Counted from the first letter of the stretch, positions 25,592-34,646 are shown. The stretch: DNA of 64,000 nt from Candidatus Poribacteria bacterium (GCA_028818705.1 JAPPNJ010000045.1:27946-91945); one strand, 5' to 3'. Program-made: numbers and translations. Notes: generated by a model not told the origin, from the letters alone.

Positions 25592-28561
25592 TTAATACCT
25601 CAGCTCCCCTAAATTATGAACCGCCATCACCTCATTCCCACGCGGGTCAATGACTTTAACAGCAACCTGCCGATGCTCACCAGCAGGAAAGGGAAAGGAT
25701 TCTGTGCCGCTGAATTTCTCAAAACTGTCGGCATCAATCACACCTTTGAGGGCGCGGGCGATTTTGTCCCACGCGCGCCTGTCCGGAAAGAAGGCTTGCG
25801 TGATGCAAAAGGTGCGTCCGTCATAATCCGAATCCACAAACCACGCCGCTACCTTATCCGCACCGGCGGAACTCACCGTGTTATCTACGGGGTTGTAGAT
25901 GTCCACACCTTCCATTTTGACGATGTATTCTCCGTTGGTTGTCTCTTGAAGTTCTGTACGAGGCATTCCAAACACGGTGAATAATTGTGTTGAAGGTGTT
26001 TCCTTGAGTAGGTCTCCCATTGCAACATCGGGGTTGATGTGTGCTATATGGATACGGACGCTCGGATTCGGGTCTTCTTGGATGATGGCTTGTGCGGCAC
26101 CATCGAAACTGAAACCTGCAAAGACGAGATCATCATATCCGAACCGATACGCAGCACGGAGGCACTGTTCGACTTGCATCGCTGTTACAGGGCCGTGTTG
26201 GGGACCAAATGCGACAGCAACAGAGAGAGTATCGCGACCAGAGGTCGCTCCTACAGCATTCTCCCAATCTCCTTCGGCGTGGAGGACATCTCCCTCAAGT
26301 GAGTCAAGCGTAGCAAATTTCAGCATTTGGTTGTTGGGAAACCGGACACCGTCATTTCGGAGCAGGCGGATCATCTGATCGAGGTATGCTTCGGCATTAA
26401 CAGCATCCTGTCCATCTGCATTAGCATCATAAGTGTCCAATGGTTTTTCAGGTTCGCCACCGATAGGGGAATCAATACCCAATGACTCTTCGGCGGGTTG
26501 CACTGCTTCGACTGTAAAGGGACCGCTTACCCGTATCCGTTTTCTGTCCACCTCTGGTTGATCGACTAATTCCTCGCCTTCAGAGGATTTGGCGATGCAG
26601 TCATTGACCTCATTCATCTTGTCACGCCACGCTTTACGGTAATCGGTTAGAGCATCCCGCAAGGCTTGGGGCCAATCAGTATCGGTATCAAAAGGGACCT
26701 CCCACTCCTGCCATGCTGTTTCTGGGAGTTGCCAGCGCCGCCGATCGGCATCTGTGATAGATCGCTTGCCATCTCGTTTTTCCTTTGCTGCCAGTTTGGC
26801 GAGGAGCTTAGAGCGAATTTCCGGTGTAACTTTTACTAAGGCGCGGTTTAGTATGTCCAATTTCTCTTTGAGAATCGGTTCATGTCTTGCGAAGATAGGG
26901 TCAAGCCCGGTGTTTTGAGCAATACTTCCAGCGGTAATGTGGGGTACATGTTTATTCATGAAGCCGCCCGCGACGCCTTTCGATAGATTTTTGAGTTCAT
27001 AGTAATCGAAGGATCCTGTTAAAAGACGTTGCCGTGCTAAAGCAACCGCGACGCGACTCGTATCAATTGTAATCCAACGTCTGCCCCACTGCTCAGAGAC
27101 ATAGGCAGTGGAGCCGCTGCCACAAGTAGGATCAAGAACGAGGTCGCCGGGATCCGTGGTCATGAGGAGACAACGTTCAATGACTTTTGGACTCGTTTGA
27201 ACAGCATAAACTTTAGTAGCTTCTGGTGCTGTGTCATCCCAAGTCGTAGTAATTTCCGATACCGGCGAATCAGAAAAATAGTAGACAGTCCTTAGTGCTT
27301 TCACATTAGCAAGAACTCTATTAGCCCTGACAAGACGATTAAAGCCCTCTAAAGTGTGTCTCCAGTGTCCGTTGGTAGGAATCCCATACTGATTACCTTG
27401 AAAATGTCGTAATGTGCTTTCTCCCGCACCTTGTCCGTGAACTGGAAGAGTCATAAAGGATTTTGCATCTGTAGATAATAAATTGGGATTTTCTTTCTCT
27501 TCCCTGGTTAGTGATCGGCGTGCTCCATCCGCCAATTCAACATCCGAGAAGATAGTATTCTTGTTTGCTTCTTTGTCAAGAAAAAGGCGATGAAATTTTA
27601 GAGATTCCTTGTTCTTTGTGTACCAAATGAGATAATCAGAGATTCGACGCGGTGCCCCTTTTTGTTGCGTCCCACCTGTAACTTTGTACGTAATTAACGA
27701 CACAAAGTTCTCACTCCCGAACACCTCATCCATGATACACCGCACACGATGGATATTTTCATCGCTAATCTGTACAAAGATACTTCCACTATCTGTCAAC
27801 AAGTCTTTAGCAACAATCAGGCGGTCGCGCAAGTAGGCGAGGTAAGAGTGAATACCGAGTGTCCATGTATCTCGGTAGGCTTTTATCTGCTCGGGTTCGC
27901 GGGTTAAATCTTGCTCTCTGTCCTTTACATCGCGCTGAAAGACGGTGGGTTGGAAGTTGGAGGCGAACTTGATACCGTAGGGTGGGTCGATGTAGATCAT
28001 CTGGACCTTGCCTGCCAGGTCTTCTCGGTGTGCAAGGGAACTCATTACGGTAAGGCTATCACCAAGGATGAGGCGGTTTGCCCAATCTACATCATGCTGG
28101 TAAAAGTCAACGGCTTTGCTGTAATCCTGTTGTGGATCGGCGAAGAGTTCACGCTGGACGTTCTGGCGTTCTGCGACCTTTAAAATGGCTTTGGCACTCA
28201 CACGCTCATGAATATGCAATGCAACGGGATCGACGGTGAAGGATTTTGTCTCCTGTTTGCCTGCCCATTCAAGCCATGGGTCGTGTTGCCTGACTGCGTC
28301 GGCAAGGATTTTGGCTTCATCTTCGGAGAGTGCTCGCTGCTGTGCAATTTGTAGGAGCTCCGGGAGTTTATCTGCGTCTCCGTTTGGGTCGGATCGGAGG
28401 TTAGGGGGTAGATGTGGGTTGTAGGCGTATTCCTGTTTGGGTGTTTCTTGGATTTTGCCTTGTGCGGCGATGCCTGCGGGTGGGTTGTTTTTTCGGGTGG
28501 CGGTGTCGTGTCGGTAGTCTTGGACCTCTTTTTGTTGCGTGGTGCGTCTGTTTCTTGCCAT
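25592..28561 (-). CDS. Type III-like DNA methyltransferase (Mod), beta class
   Basis: A 989-residue site-specific adenine-N6 or cytosine-N4 methylase. The catalytic DPPY is at 192-195 and the SAM motif DPTCGSGST at 477-485, so the order is that of beta-class enzymes such as Type III Mod. A long region after residue 530 (about 450 residues) is typical of the large Mod partners of 990-residue Res proteins. It protects host sites and probably supplies target recognition to Res. The ATG at 28561 has AAGGGA ahead of it; an upstream in-frame start lies beyond the promoter spacing. A consensus promoter is at 28638-28666. A copy of a dispersed palindromic repeat lies in frame at codons about 769-777. 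Confidence 0.9.
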   Translation of the reverse strand: MARNRRTTQQKEVQDYRHDTATRKNNPPAGIAAQGKIQETPKQEYAYNPHLPPNLRSDPNGDADKLPELLQIAQQRALSEDEAKILADAVRQHDPWLEWAGKQETKSFTVDPVALHIHERVSAKAILKVAERQNVQRELFADPQQDYSKAVDFYQHDVDWANRLILGDSLTVMSSLAHREDLAGKVQMIYIDPPYGIKFASNFQPTVFQRDVKDREQDLTREPEQIKAYRDTWTLGIHSYLAYLRDRLIVAKDLLTDSGSIFVQISDENIHRVRCIMDEVFGSENFVSLITYKVTGGTQQKGAPRRISDYLIWYTKNKESLKFHRLFLDKEANKNTIFSDVELADGARRSLTREEKENPNLLSTDAKSFMTLPVHGQGAGESTLRHFQGNQYGIPTNGHWRHTLEGFNRLVRANRVLANVKALRTVYYFSDSPVSEITTTWDDTAPEATKVYAVQTSPKVIERCLLMTTDPGDLVLDPTCGSGSTAYVSEQWGRRWITIDTSRVAVALARQRLLTGSFDYYELKNLSKGVAGGFMNKHVPHITAGSIAQNTGLDPIFARHEPILKEKLDILNRALVKVTPEIRSKLLAKLAAKEKRDGKRSITDADRRRWQLPETAWQEWEVPFDTDTDWPQALRDALTDYRKAWRDKMNEVNDCIAKSSEGEELVDQPEVDRKRIRVSGPFTVEAVQPAEESLGIDSPIGGEPEKPLDTYDANADGQDAVNAEAYLDQMIRLLRNDGVRFPNNQMLKFATLDSLEGDVLHAEGDWENAVGATSGRDTLSVAVAFGPQHGPVTAMQVEQCLRAAYRFGYDDLVFAGFSFDGAAQAIIQEDPNPSVRIHIAHINPDVAMGDLLKETPSTQLFTVFGMPRTELQETTNGEYIVKMEGVDIYNPVDNTVSSAGADKVAAWFVDSDYDGRTFCITQAFFPDRRAWDKIARALKGVIDADSFEKFSGTESFPFPAGEHRQVAVKVIDPRGNEVMAVHNLGELRY
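26232..26255. repeat. Dispersed palindrome GCGACC-AGA-GGTCGC-TCCTACA inside mod
   Basis: The same family as 34647-34671 and 34693-34717 (TCGCGACC...TCGCTCCTA). Here it is read in frame on the minus strand as VGATSGRDT within the Mod C-terminal region. Confidence 0.7.
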
Positions 28562-28588
28562 TACGTGTTCCCTTTTATTGATTTTTAC

Positions 28589-28617
28589 TTGACTTTTACT
28601 TATTTTTGATGTACAGT
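28589..28617 (+). promoter_or_regulatory. Promoter toward the Clp-fold protease gene
   Basis: TTGACT (28589-28594), a 17-bp spacer and TACAGT (28612-28617). It interleaves with the mod promoter on the other strand. Confidence 0.4.
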
Positions 28618-28637
28618 ATTCTTGATAAGTGCAATAC

Positions 28638-28666
28638 AATATATCAGATAAGCGTTATTAAGTCAA
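28638..28666 (-). promoter_or_regulatory. mod promoter
   Basis: On the minus strand, TTGACT (28661-28666), a 17-bp spacer and TATATT (28638-28643), about 77 bp before the mod ATG. The -35 overlaps the ribosome site AAGGAGG of the divergent gene by two bases. Confidence 0.6.
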
Positions 28667-28681
28667 GGAGGAAAACTATTA

Positions 28682-29155
28682 GTGCCACAGCGCCCCACTA
28701 ACCGTCAAGCTGAAGCGAGGGATCTCCTCAATCAAGACCTCAGTGGGCTTGAGGCTGTCCTCCAATCAGATATAATCACAATCTTTGGTCCGATACGGCC
28801 TGGATTAAAGAATATTATCAGAAAGAGTGTTGAAGGTATCCGGTATCGCCGGGGTAGAATAGCCATCGTTTTAGACACAATTGGTGATGTGATTGAAGTC
28901 GTTGAGCAGATGGTAACTGCAATACGCCACCACTATATTGAAGTCGATTTTCTGATTCCCGACCGAGTCATGTCCGCGGGAACCGTTTTTGTGATGTCAG
29001 GAAATCGAATCTTTATGAATTCCTTTTCGTGTTTGGGCCCGATCGATCCTCAAATTGAAAGGGCCTTGAACAACTTTAGGTTTATGAATCAGATCCCTGT
29101 GAGGATAAATATTCGTATGCTTCATCTTTTATTTCTTCAAAGCGTTGATTCATAA
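28682..29155 (+). CDS. Clp-fold serine protease (SDH_sah/SppA-like), C-terminally truncated
   Basis: 157 residues from a GTG start with a strong AAGGAGG ribosome site 10 nt upstream. The core matches the SDH family of Clp-fold proteases: IITIFGPIRPGL near residue 31, AIVLDTIGD (the family has DTPGG), the nucleophile block MSAGTVFVMSG, and CLGPIDPQ. The Ser of MSAGT is the expected nucleophile. Family members continue for another 100 or more residues after GPIDPQ with a conserved C-terminal domain. Here the frame ends about 30 residues later, its last 74 nt lying on the 3' end of the opposite-strand gene. It is therefore either a truncated remnant or a minimal, non-oligomerising version. The loss of GG in the oxyanion region also argues against full activity. 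Confidence 0.65.
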   Translation: MPQRPTNRQAEARDLLNQDLSGLEAVLQSDIITIFGPIRPGLKNIIRKSVEGIRYRRGRIAIVLDTIGDVIEVVEQMVTAIRHHYIEVDFLIPDRVMSAGTVFVMSGNRIFMNSFSCLGPIDPQIERALNNFRFMNQIPVRINIRMLHLLFLQSVDS

Positions 29156-30860
29156 ACTGGTTTCCACGAGGTTTGTGCTCGTGCAGAGAATATGTATAAT
29201 CACCAAAGCCTCGAACATCTTTCTGGTTAAACTGTTCTAACCATCTATCAAGGTGTGTGTAGAACGGTGTATCATTAAGCCACGGTTCAAGTTCCTCCAG
29301 ATGCTCAATTGTTAATACCGTAAGAGGCATAATTTCAAGATGCTTCTTCAAATCATTGCGTTTCACAAAACGTTGGAATTCCGAGTTCAAAAACCAATTC
29401 ATGCACGGTGCTCCAAATACGCGGTCGGAAAGAACCAGAACGGGGTAGATTTTTTTTACGTTGGAAATATCTATTCCTTCAATCTTCCTCCTCTCCTTTT
29501 TATTCGTGTGTCCTAAAGTTTGAATCGCATGCCACAATTGCCCAACGCCTTTGGGCTTTTTCCTTCCCTCTTTGGTTTCTGTTCCAACAAGTTTGGTCTG
29601 AAGTTCTTGGCGCAATTTATTAAAATCACCGCTAAATCTAGCCCTAGCACTTAAAAGCGGAGCTTTACATTCTAATAGAATGAGGGTGTCATCACTACAG
29701 ACTACAATATCGGTACACTCATCCACGCCTTTTCCAATATATTTGGGGTTAAGAATGCACCGCTCCATGGACGGTTTTTGGGAGTTGATGCCGCGTTTGA
29801 TTATTGATGCAGCATAATCCTCGAAAACATCGCCCCATAAACCAATAATTTTCTGACCGTCGCCCTTCTTAAGCTTTTCTAATTGATCCCGAATAATCCA
29901 AAACACACCAGTTTGAAGTTTATCCAACAAGAAACTGATGTCAACGCAAATGATACGGTCTTCGCTTAGCCTTACAAGCGGGTACTGTCTCCACAAACGA
30001 AACTCGTTTGCCAAACTAGGAGATTTTTCAGTTTCGGCTGCGAGGGTATTTACTGAAATACAAGTATGTGGAAGTAATTTGTCATACAAGGATTTTAGGT
30101 CTGGCGAACCTTTAAAATCGATGAATAAACTTTCTTCGCCTTCCAAAATTTTTTCAAGTGAAAGAGTCAGGTACTTCGATACTATCAAAGCAATAAGATG
30201 GTAGTAATTCCTTAATGTCAATCCGGTTGCCTGATAAAATAGGTCGTTCGCATCAATGTTTGAATTAACCTTTTCAAGGCGATGAAATAATTCGTGAGTA
30301 CGCACCAAAAATTCACCATTGCTACGCGATGAAAGTAGGTGTATTCTATACTCCACAAGTGGGATGAAGTCAACCATTACACTTCTTCTGACCGCTGCTT
30401 GGTTTTCTTCTTCTATTTCCAAATCATTTTGGGAATTACGTTTATCTTCGGCTGACAATCCATTAGCAATCAGATAACTTCTCGCCAATTTGTTCTTTAC
30501 TTCCGTCTGATTCATATCACTTTTCGAGTGCGCATCAAAAAGACAAGCAACCTCCGTTAATAAGCGAAGGGTTGGTTGTCTACCGAAAATGAAACGTCCG
30601 GTTGGATTTTTATCGGCGATTTGCTCTCTCAAAATACGCGAACAGAACGCTTGCTGAAAAGCCATCTCAGTCACAGATGAGTTTTCACTATGCTGAATCA
30701 GGCAATTAATGCCCGATAGGATTATCAAAACCTGTTCAGAATTGAGTGTCTGTAGAATCGTCGTTAAATCTTCTATAGAATCTGGAAAACCTATATCAGA
30801 TGCTGTAATATAAACACCTACTGCGATATTTCCAGTACGCGTTAGGCCTTGTTGATGCAT
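29082..30860 (-). CDS. Large PD-(D/E)xK-like protein of unknown family
   Basis: A 592-residue protein I cannot assign to a named family. Residues 1-330 are mostly helical without motifs. Residues 340-400 carry a restriction-endonuclease-like core: E347 in GLWGDVFEDYA, D384 in ECTDIVVC, and E397-C-K399 in LILLECKA. A C-terminal helical domain of about 130 residues follows a basic linker (KEGRKKPKG). It is probably a solitary nuclease, perhaps an effector with a large sensor N-terminus. It converges on and overlaps the truncated protease by 74 nt. Start: ATG with AGGAAG upstream. Location beside the restriction-modification genes suggests defence. Confidence 0.6.
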   Translation of the reverse strand: MHQQGLTRTGNIAVGVYITASDIGFPDSIEDLTTILQTLNSEQVLIILSGINCLIQHSENSSVTEMAFQQAFCSRILREQIADKNPTGRFIFGRQPTLRLLTEVACLFDAHSKSDMNQTEVKNKLARSYLIANGLSAEDKRNSQNDLEIEEENQAAVRRSVMVDFIPLVEYRIHLLSSRSNGEFLVRTHELFHRLEKVNSNIDANDLFYQATGLTLRNYYHLIALIVSKYLTLSLEKILEGEESLFIDFKGSPDLKSLYDKLLPHTCISVNTLAAETEKSPSLANEFRLWRQYPLVRLSEDRIICVDISFLLDKLQTGVFWIIRDQLEKLKKGDGQKIIGLWGDVFEDYAASIIKRGINSQKPSMERCILNPKYIGKGVDECTDIVVCSDDTLILLECKAPLLSARARFSGDFNKLRQELQTKLVGTETKEGRKKPKGVGQLWHAIQTLGHTNKKERRKIEGIDISNVKKIYPVLVLSDRVFGAPCMNWFLNSEFQRFVKRNDLKKHLEIMPLTVLTIEHLEELEPWLNDTPFYTHLDRWLEQFNQKDVRGFGDYTYSLHEHKPRGNQFMNQRFEEIKDEAYEYLSSQGSDS

Positions 30861-31030
30861 GTTTGATGTTTTAACTTCCTGAAGTTTTTAATATAAGATG
30901 TTTGTTAATTTTACTCTTTTTGCGCTGTTTTAGAATTTGTATTGGGACATCAGGCTTTAGAAATCCAAACAGACTACATAACATATTTTAACATGTTCCA
31001 ACGGTAATGTCAAGTTTCTCTGACAATGAA

Positions 31031-31185
31031 AACCCAAGTTGCCCGTTGTTTATCTACATGGCACTCCGCTGGAGTGCAGGAGACGGAAAACCCCGATTCT
31101 ATAGACATAGCACCCCTCTGGGGTGGCGAAAAAGGTTGCAAAACCTGTTTGGACGTCCATAACTCGTTAGATAGCAACTTGGGTA
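31031..31185. mobile_element. MITE-like element with paired hairpins (copy C, best ends)
   Basis: Terminal inverted repeats AACCCAAGTTGC (31031-31042) and GCAACTTGGGTA (31174-31185) pair at 11 of 12. Hairpins CACTCC-GCT-GGAGTG and CACCCC-TCT-GGGGTG follow ACATGG/ACATAG at 31054 and 31103, 49 bp apart. AACTCGTTAGATAG precedes the right end as in copy A. No coding capacity. The flanking 30861-31030 is AT-rich without a gene. Confidence 0.75.
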
Positions 31186-31221
31186 ATGAAACTATAAATC
31201 CTGCAAATCCTGATTTTGACA

Positions 31222-31251
31222 ATAAAAACGGCGAGGTTAGGAAACCTCGCC
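31222..31251 (-). terminator. Terminator of the NIPSNAP gene (repeat-derived)
   Basis: A 9-bp stem GGCGAGGTT/AACCTCGCC (31230-31251), followed on the minus strand by GTTTTTATTG, 34 nt after the NIPSNAP stop. The same palindrome recurs at 37693-37713 without a T-run. Confidence 0.65.
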
Positions 31252-31285
31252 AGTGATGGGGACAGATTTATTGTTGTCAAAAAAA

Positions 31286-31906
31286 CTACTGCATCGGTGA
31301 AAATGGCGCAGGCAATAGAAGCTTGCTCTCCTGTGTGATCGGTCTGACCGAGCCTTTGGGGGGCCAGACGCCTTTCTCTCGCGTTTCGGCTCGGACCCGT
31401 GCGCGTTCTTCAAAACTCGTGTATGCCCAGACATGGATGAAATTGTTAGTACCACCGTATTCGGAGTACCAGCAGCCTGCCAGCGGCGAGAACGCCAAGC
31501 GATCGGGGATAGCAGCACTCCACGCTTCTAAAACTTGTGGCATGCCTTCGGGAGGATAGGTGTATATACGCATTTCATATATCGGTCCGATATCTCTGTC
31601 GCCCAAGGGTTCCATAAACGGGGCTGGTAGAAAAATTTCCGATACCATTGACACGATGAGATCGCTGGTATCAGGGGGCCAGACTGGATTGGGTTCGGCT
31701 TCTGCGGCGCGTCGGATCTCTGCCCGTTGTTCAAGGCTTTCATAGGGCCAGACGGCGACCATCTGATTCAAGGGTCCGACCTCGGTATACCAGTGGGCGC
31801 CGAGTTTCGATAATTCTTGGCGTGCTGGCAATTTTTCGCTGAAGCGATCCCAGTATTCGTTTAGTTGACCGAGTTTCAAGTTGTAGGTTCTTATTTCGTA
31901 GATCAT
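31286..31906 (-). CDS. NIPSNAP-family protein, two-repeat
   Basis: A 206-residue protein with two tandem ferredoxin-like NIPSNAP units: the first starts MIYEIRTYNLKLGQLNEYW, the second about residue 107 with IYEMRIYTYPPEGMPQVLE. Each unit ends with an Ala/Ser-rich helix and a LPAPF strand. NIPSNAP proteins are small dimeric alpha-beta barrel proteins with unknown reactions in bacteria, often near oxidoreductases. No signal peptide. It is a single gene with a terminator downstream. Confidence 0.88.
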   Translation of the reverse strand: MIYEIRTYNLKLGQLNEYWDRFSEKLPARQELSKLGAHWYTEVGPLNQMVAVWPYESLEQRAEIRRAAEAEPNPVWPPDTSDLIVSMVSEIFLPAPFMEPLGDRDIGPIYEMRIYTYPPEGMPQVLEAWSAAIPDRLAFSPLAGCWYSEYGGTNNFIHVWAYTSFEERARVRAETREKGVWPPKGSVRPITQESKLLLPAPFSPMQ

Positions 31907-32029
31907 GTTGTGCCTCCGGCGTTCGTCAGTCCAGTTATTGGAACAATTTCGTTAATTTGTGTGAATGATACCTTAAAGGTGTGATGGGTGTCAATGGTTT
32001 TTCGAGGGGGTCGGTTGTTAGTGAGTGTC

Positions 32030-32052
32030 GGGATTTAGAAATCCCTCCTACA
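32030..32052. repeat. Palindromic repeat GGGATTT-AG-AAATCCC with CTCCTACA tail
   Basis: Almost identical to the copy at 13361-13383 in the ASPIC/UnbV gene start. Confidence 0.8.
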
Positions 32053-32084
32053 GCGGACTGACGTTCGCAAGCGTGATTATTTTC

Positions 32085-32112
32085 TTGACGATGGCTTATA
32101 TGTGTGTATAAT
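32085..32112 (+). promoter_or_regulatory. Sulfatase promoter
   Basis: TTGACG (32085-32090), a 16-bp spacer and a perfect TATAAT (32107-32112), 39 bp before the ATG. Confidence 0.7.
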
Positions 32113-32151
32113 GAAGGGAAAATTTTGGTTAGGTTTTTGGAAGGAATTTAG

Positions 32152-33609
32152 ATGTCGAATTCAGGTCCGAATCTACTCTATATCCATTCCGACCAGCATG
32201 ATCCATACGTGATGGGATGCTACGGCGACCCGTTGGTGCAGACGCCACATCTTGATAGGCTCGCCTCTGAAGGGGTGGTGCTCGAAAATGTCTATTGCCC
32301 TTCTCCAATCTGTGTGCCTTCCCGTATGTCGATGTTGAGTGGACGCTACCCTTACGAGAATGCGGTGTGGACGAATAGCCATATCCTTGATTCTGGGATT
32401 CCTACTTTTGCACACGCCATGGGTGCGGCGGGATATCAGCCCGTGCTTATCGGGCGGATGCATGCGTTAGGACCCGATCAGCTCCACGGGTATTCCGAAC
32501 GTCTCGTCGGGGATCACGGTCCGAACTATCATGGGGGAAGCGGTGTCGATCACGGTGAACTTTCCGGGACTGCGGGACCGGCGCGTGTGAGTCTCGAAAA
32601 ATCTGGGGCGGGTCAGAGCGCGTATCAGGTTCACGATGAGGATGTGACTGCTGCGACAGTCGATTATCTTAATCGACTCGGTGTTCAGAAACGGGCGGGA
32701 CTTTTAGATACACCGTTTTCGATTTCCGTTGGGTTTATGTTGCCACATCAACCTTTTGTTGCGCGTCAGGAGGATTATCAATTTTATGAGGGACGGATGA
32801 CAATGCCTGAAAATCCTGAGCCTTTTTCAGAGGCGTTGCACCCTCACTTCCGACAGTGGCGGGAACAGTGCGGGATTGCTGAGGTATCCGATGCGGAGAT
32901 TATTCGGGCACGTACGGCATATTGGGCGTTGGTAACACGGATGGATTTAATGATTGGGCAGATTTTAACTGCGCTCCAAGAAAATGGACTGGACGAGAAT
33001 ACACTGATTCTCTACAGTTCGGACCACGGTGAGCAGGTTGGCGAACACGGGCTTTGGTGGAAACAGACTTTCTATGAGCACTCGGTGAAAGTTCCGGCAA
33101 TTTTATCGTGGCGTGGGACTTTACCGGAAGGTGAGCGGTGCGATCACGTTGTCAGTTCGCTGGATTTGAATGCGACGATGTTGGAGGCACTGGATGCGCC
33201 TGCTTTGCCGCACTCTCGTGGACGAAGTGTCTTGCCGCTCCTTTGCAACGAAGACTCACAATGGAAAGACATTGCCTTTTCTGAGTATTGTACTGACGAC
33301 GGTTGTTATCATCGAATGGTTCGAGATGGGGATTGGAAGTTGAATTACTATCACGGACAACCGTCACAACTTTTCAATCTGAAGGAAGATCCGAATGAGT
33401 TGCAGGATCGTGCAGATGACCCGGCATGCCAAGACATCTTGGAAGAATTGAGGGAGAAGGTTTTGGAAGGTTGGGATCCAGATTGGGTCGCAGCACAGAT
33501 AGCAGCAAAACGGGCAGACACACAACTTCTGGGTAGGTGGGGACGGAATACACAGCCAGCCGACCAATATCGTTGGAATTTATTGCCAGAGATGGATTAT
33601 TTGGATTGA
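32152..33609 (+). CDS. Type I sulfatase (formylglycine-dependent), second copy
   Basis: A 485-residue sulfatase. The maturation motif is C54-V-P-S-R58 in SPICVPSRMSMLSGRYP. An N-terminal metal-binding Asp is in HSDQHDPYV (residues 12-20), and the second acidic cluster is YSSDHGEQVGEHGLWWK. It has only distant similarity to the sulfatase at 5067. No signal peptide is visible. Start: ATG with AAGGAA and a consensus promoter at 32085-32112. A PhyH gene follows 57 bp downstream, perhaps in the same transcript. The sulfated substrate is unknown. Confidence 0.92.
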   Translation: MSNSGPNLLYIHSDQHDPYVMGCYGDPLVQTPHLDRLASEGVVLENVYCPSPICVPSRMSMLSGRYPYENAVWTNSHILDSGIPTFAHAMGAAGYQPVLIGRMHALGPDQLHGYSERLVGDHGPNYHGGSGVDHGELSGTAGPARVSLEKSGAGQSAYQVHDEDVTAATVDYLNRLGVQKRAGLLDTPFSISVGFMLPHQPFVARQEDYQFYEGRMTMPENPEPFSEALHPHFRQWREQCGIAEVSDAEIIRARTAYWALVTRMDLMIGQILTALQENGLDENTLILYSSDHGEQVGEHGLWWKQTFYEHSVKVPAILSWRGTLPEGERCDHVVSSLDLNATMLEALDAPALPHSRGRSVLPLLCNEDSQWKDIAFSEYCTDDGCYHRMVRDGDWKLNYYHGQPSQLFNLKEDPNELQDRADDPACQDILEELREKVLEGWDPDWVAAQIAAKRADTQLLGRWGRNTQPADQYRWNLLPEMDYLD

Positions 33610-33666
33610 ACCGTAGGGTTGGGGAACCCAACCCCTACTCAGTCTTCATACAAGAGGAGGGATAAC

Positions 33667-34533
33667 ATGGCGAACAGTCCAATACTCAAGGGTGAACCTT
33701 TTAGTAAAGAAAAAACAGCAGAAATAGCCGAACAATTCTTCCGTGATGGATTCGTTTACATTCCTGGTGTGCTGACCGAAGGAGAGGTTAAGGCACTGCG
33801 AGAGAAAACCGATGAATTTTTCGCGGATCCGCAGCTCACAGATCGGACGAATCCACACCTGGCGGATGTCAGATATATCCAAATGGGTGCACATGCTGAC
33901 TCTCAGGAGCCGATGCCCTTTATTTTACGAAACACCATTGAACTTGATCCAATCTTCCGGGATATGCTTCTCCGCGAGCCGATTCTCAGCTTGGCAGAGG
34001 CAATCGTTGGTGAGAATTGCAAGTTTTGCGGGCAGAATGTCTTACGTAATCTTCCTGGACTCTCGATTGATCGGTGGCATGTAGACGGCTCGGTGCACTT
34101 TCCTGTTACGGAAGGGATGCCGCGCCACGATCCGCGCTTACGGATGCCTGTGATGTGGTTTACTGTCCAGATGGCATTGAATGATATTGATACAATCGAG
34201 GAAGGACCGACGCAATATGTGCGCGGGAGTCATTACTCCGGAAGGCATCCCAACGATCAGGAAAATCCCGAATTCGAGGGAAATAAACCCGTCTCCATTC
34301 TCTGTAAGGCGGGCGATATCTATCTGCAGGATCCGCAGTGTTGGCACCGCGGTGCGCCGAACCTTTCTAATAAGACGCGTTATATTATACAATCACAATA
34401 TGCGGCTTATTGGGCGTATTGGCGGTTTAACCTTTGTAATGAAGTCCCTGTTCCTGAGGATGCGCTTGAAGGTGCAAGCGACCAATTATTGAATCTTTTA
34501 GGACGCCCGCGTCCAAGTGAAATGAGGACTTAG
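33667..34533 (+). CDS. PhyH-family Fe(II)/2-oxoglutarate dioxygenase (HxD type)
   Basis: A 288-residue PhyH-family enzyme with an intact triad: H138-V-D140 in RWHVDGS and H227 in CWHRGAPN, with R238 for 2-oxoglutarate. VRGSHYSG at 185-192 is the usual loop. Start: ATG at 33667 behind AAGAGGAGG; a frame extending to 33619 has no ribosome site. Close behind the sulfatase, it may act on the desulfated product (inference). A TTATCAGT-type repeat tract begins at the stop codon. Confidence 0.88.
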   Translation: MANSPILKGEPFSKEKTAEIAEQFFRDGFVYIPGVLTEGEVKALREKTDEFFADPQLTDRTNPHLADVRYIQMGAHADSQEPMPFILRNTIELDPIFRDMLLREPILSLAEAIVGENCKFCGQNVLRNLPGLSIDRWHVDGSVHFPVTEGMPRHDPRLRMPVMWFTVQMALNDIDTIEEGPTQYVRGSHYSGRHPNDQENPEFEGNKPVSILCKAGDIYLQDPQCWHRGAPNLSNKTRYIIQSQYAAYWAYWRFNLCNEVPVPEDALEGASDQLLNLLGRPRPSEMRT

Positions 34534-34562
34534 TTATCAGTTATCAGTTGTCAGTTATCAGT
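34532..34562 (+). repeat. TTATCAGT/TGTCAGT short tandem repeat
   Basis: Four near-copies of GTTATCA(GTTGTCA). Similar tracts at 45090-45153 and 51188-51220 also follow or precede genes directly. Confidence 0.7.
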
Positions 34563-34646
34563 AAAAAATTCTCCGTTCTTTCGACCTAACATTATATGCC
34601 TGACGTGCGATGAATCGCACTACTACAAACAGAAATAAGGAGATAA

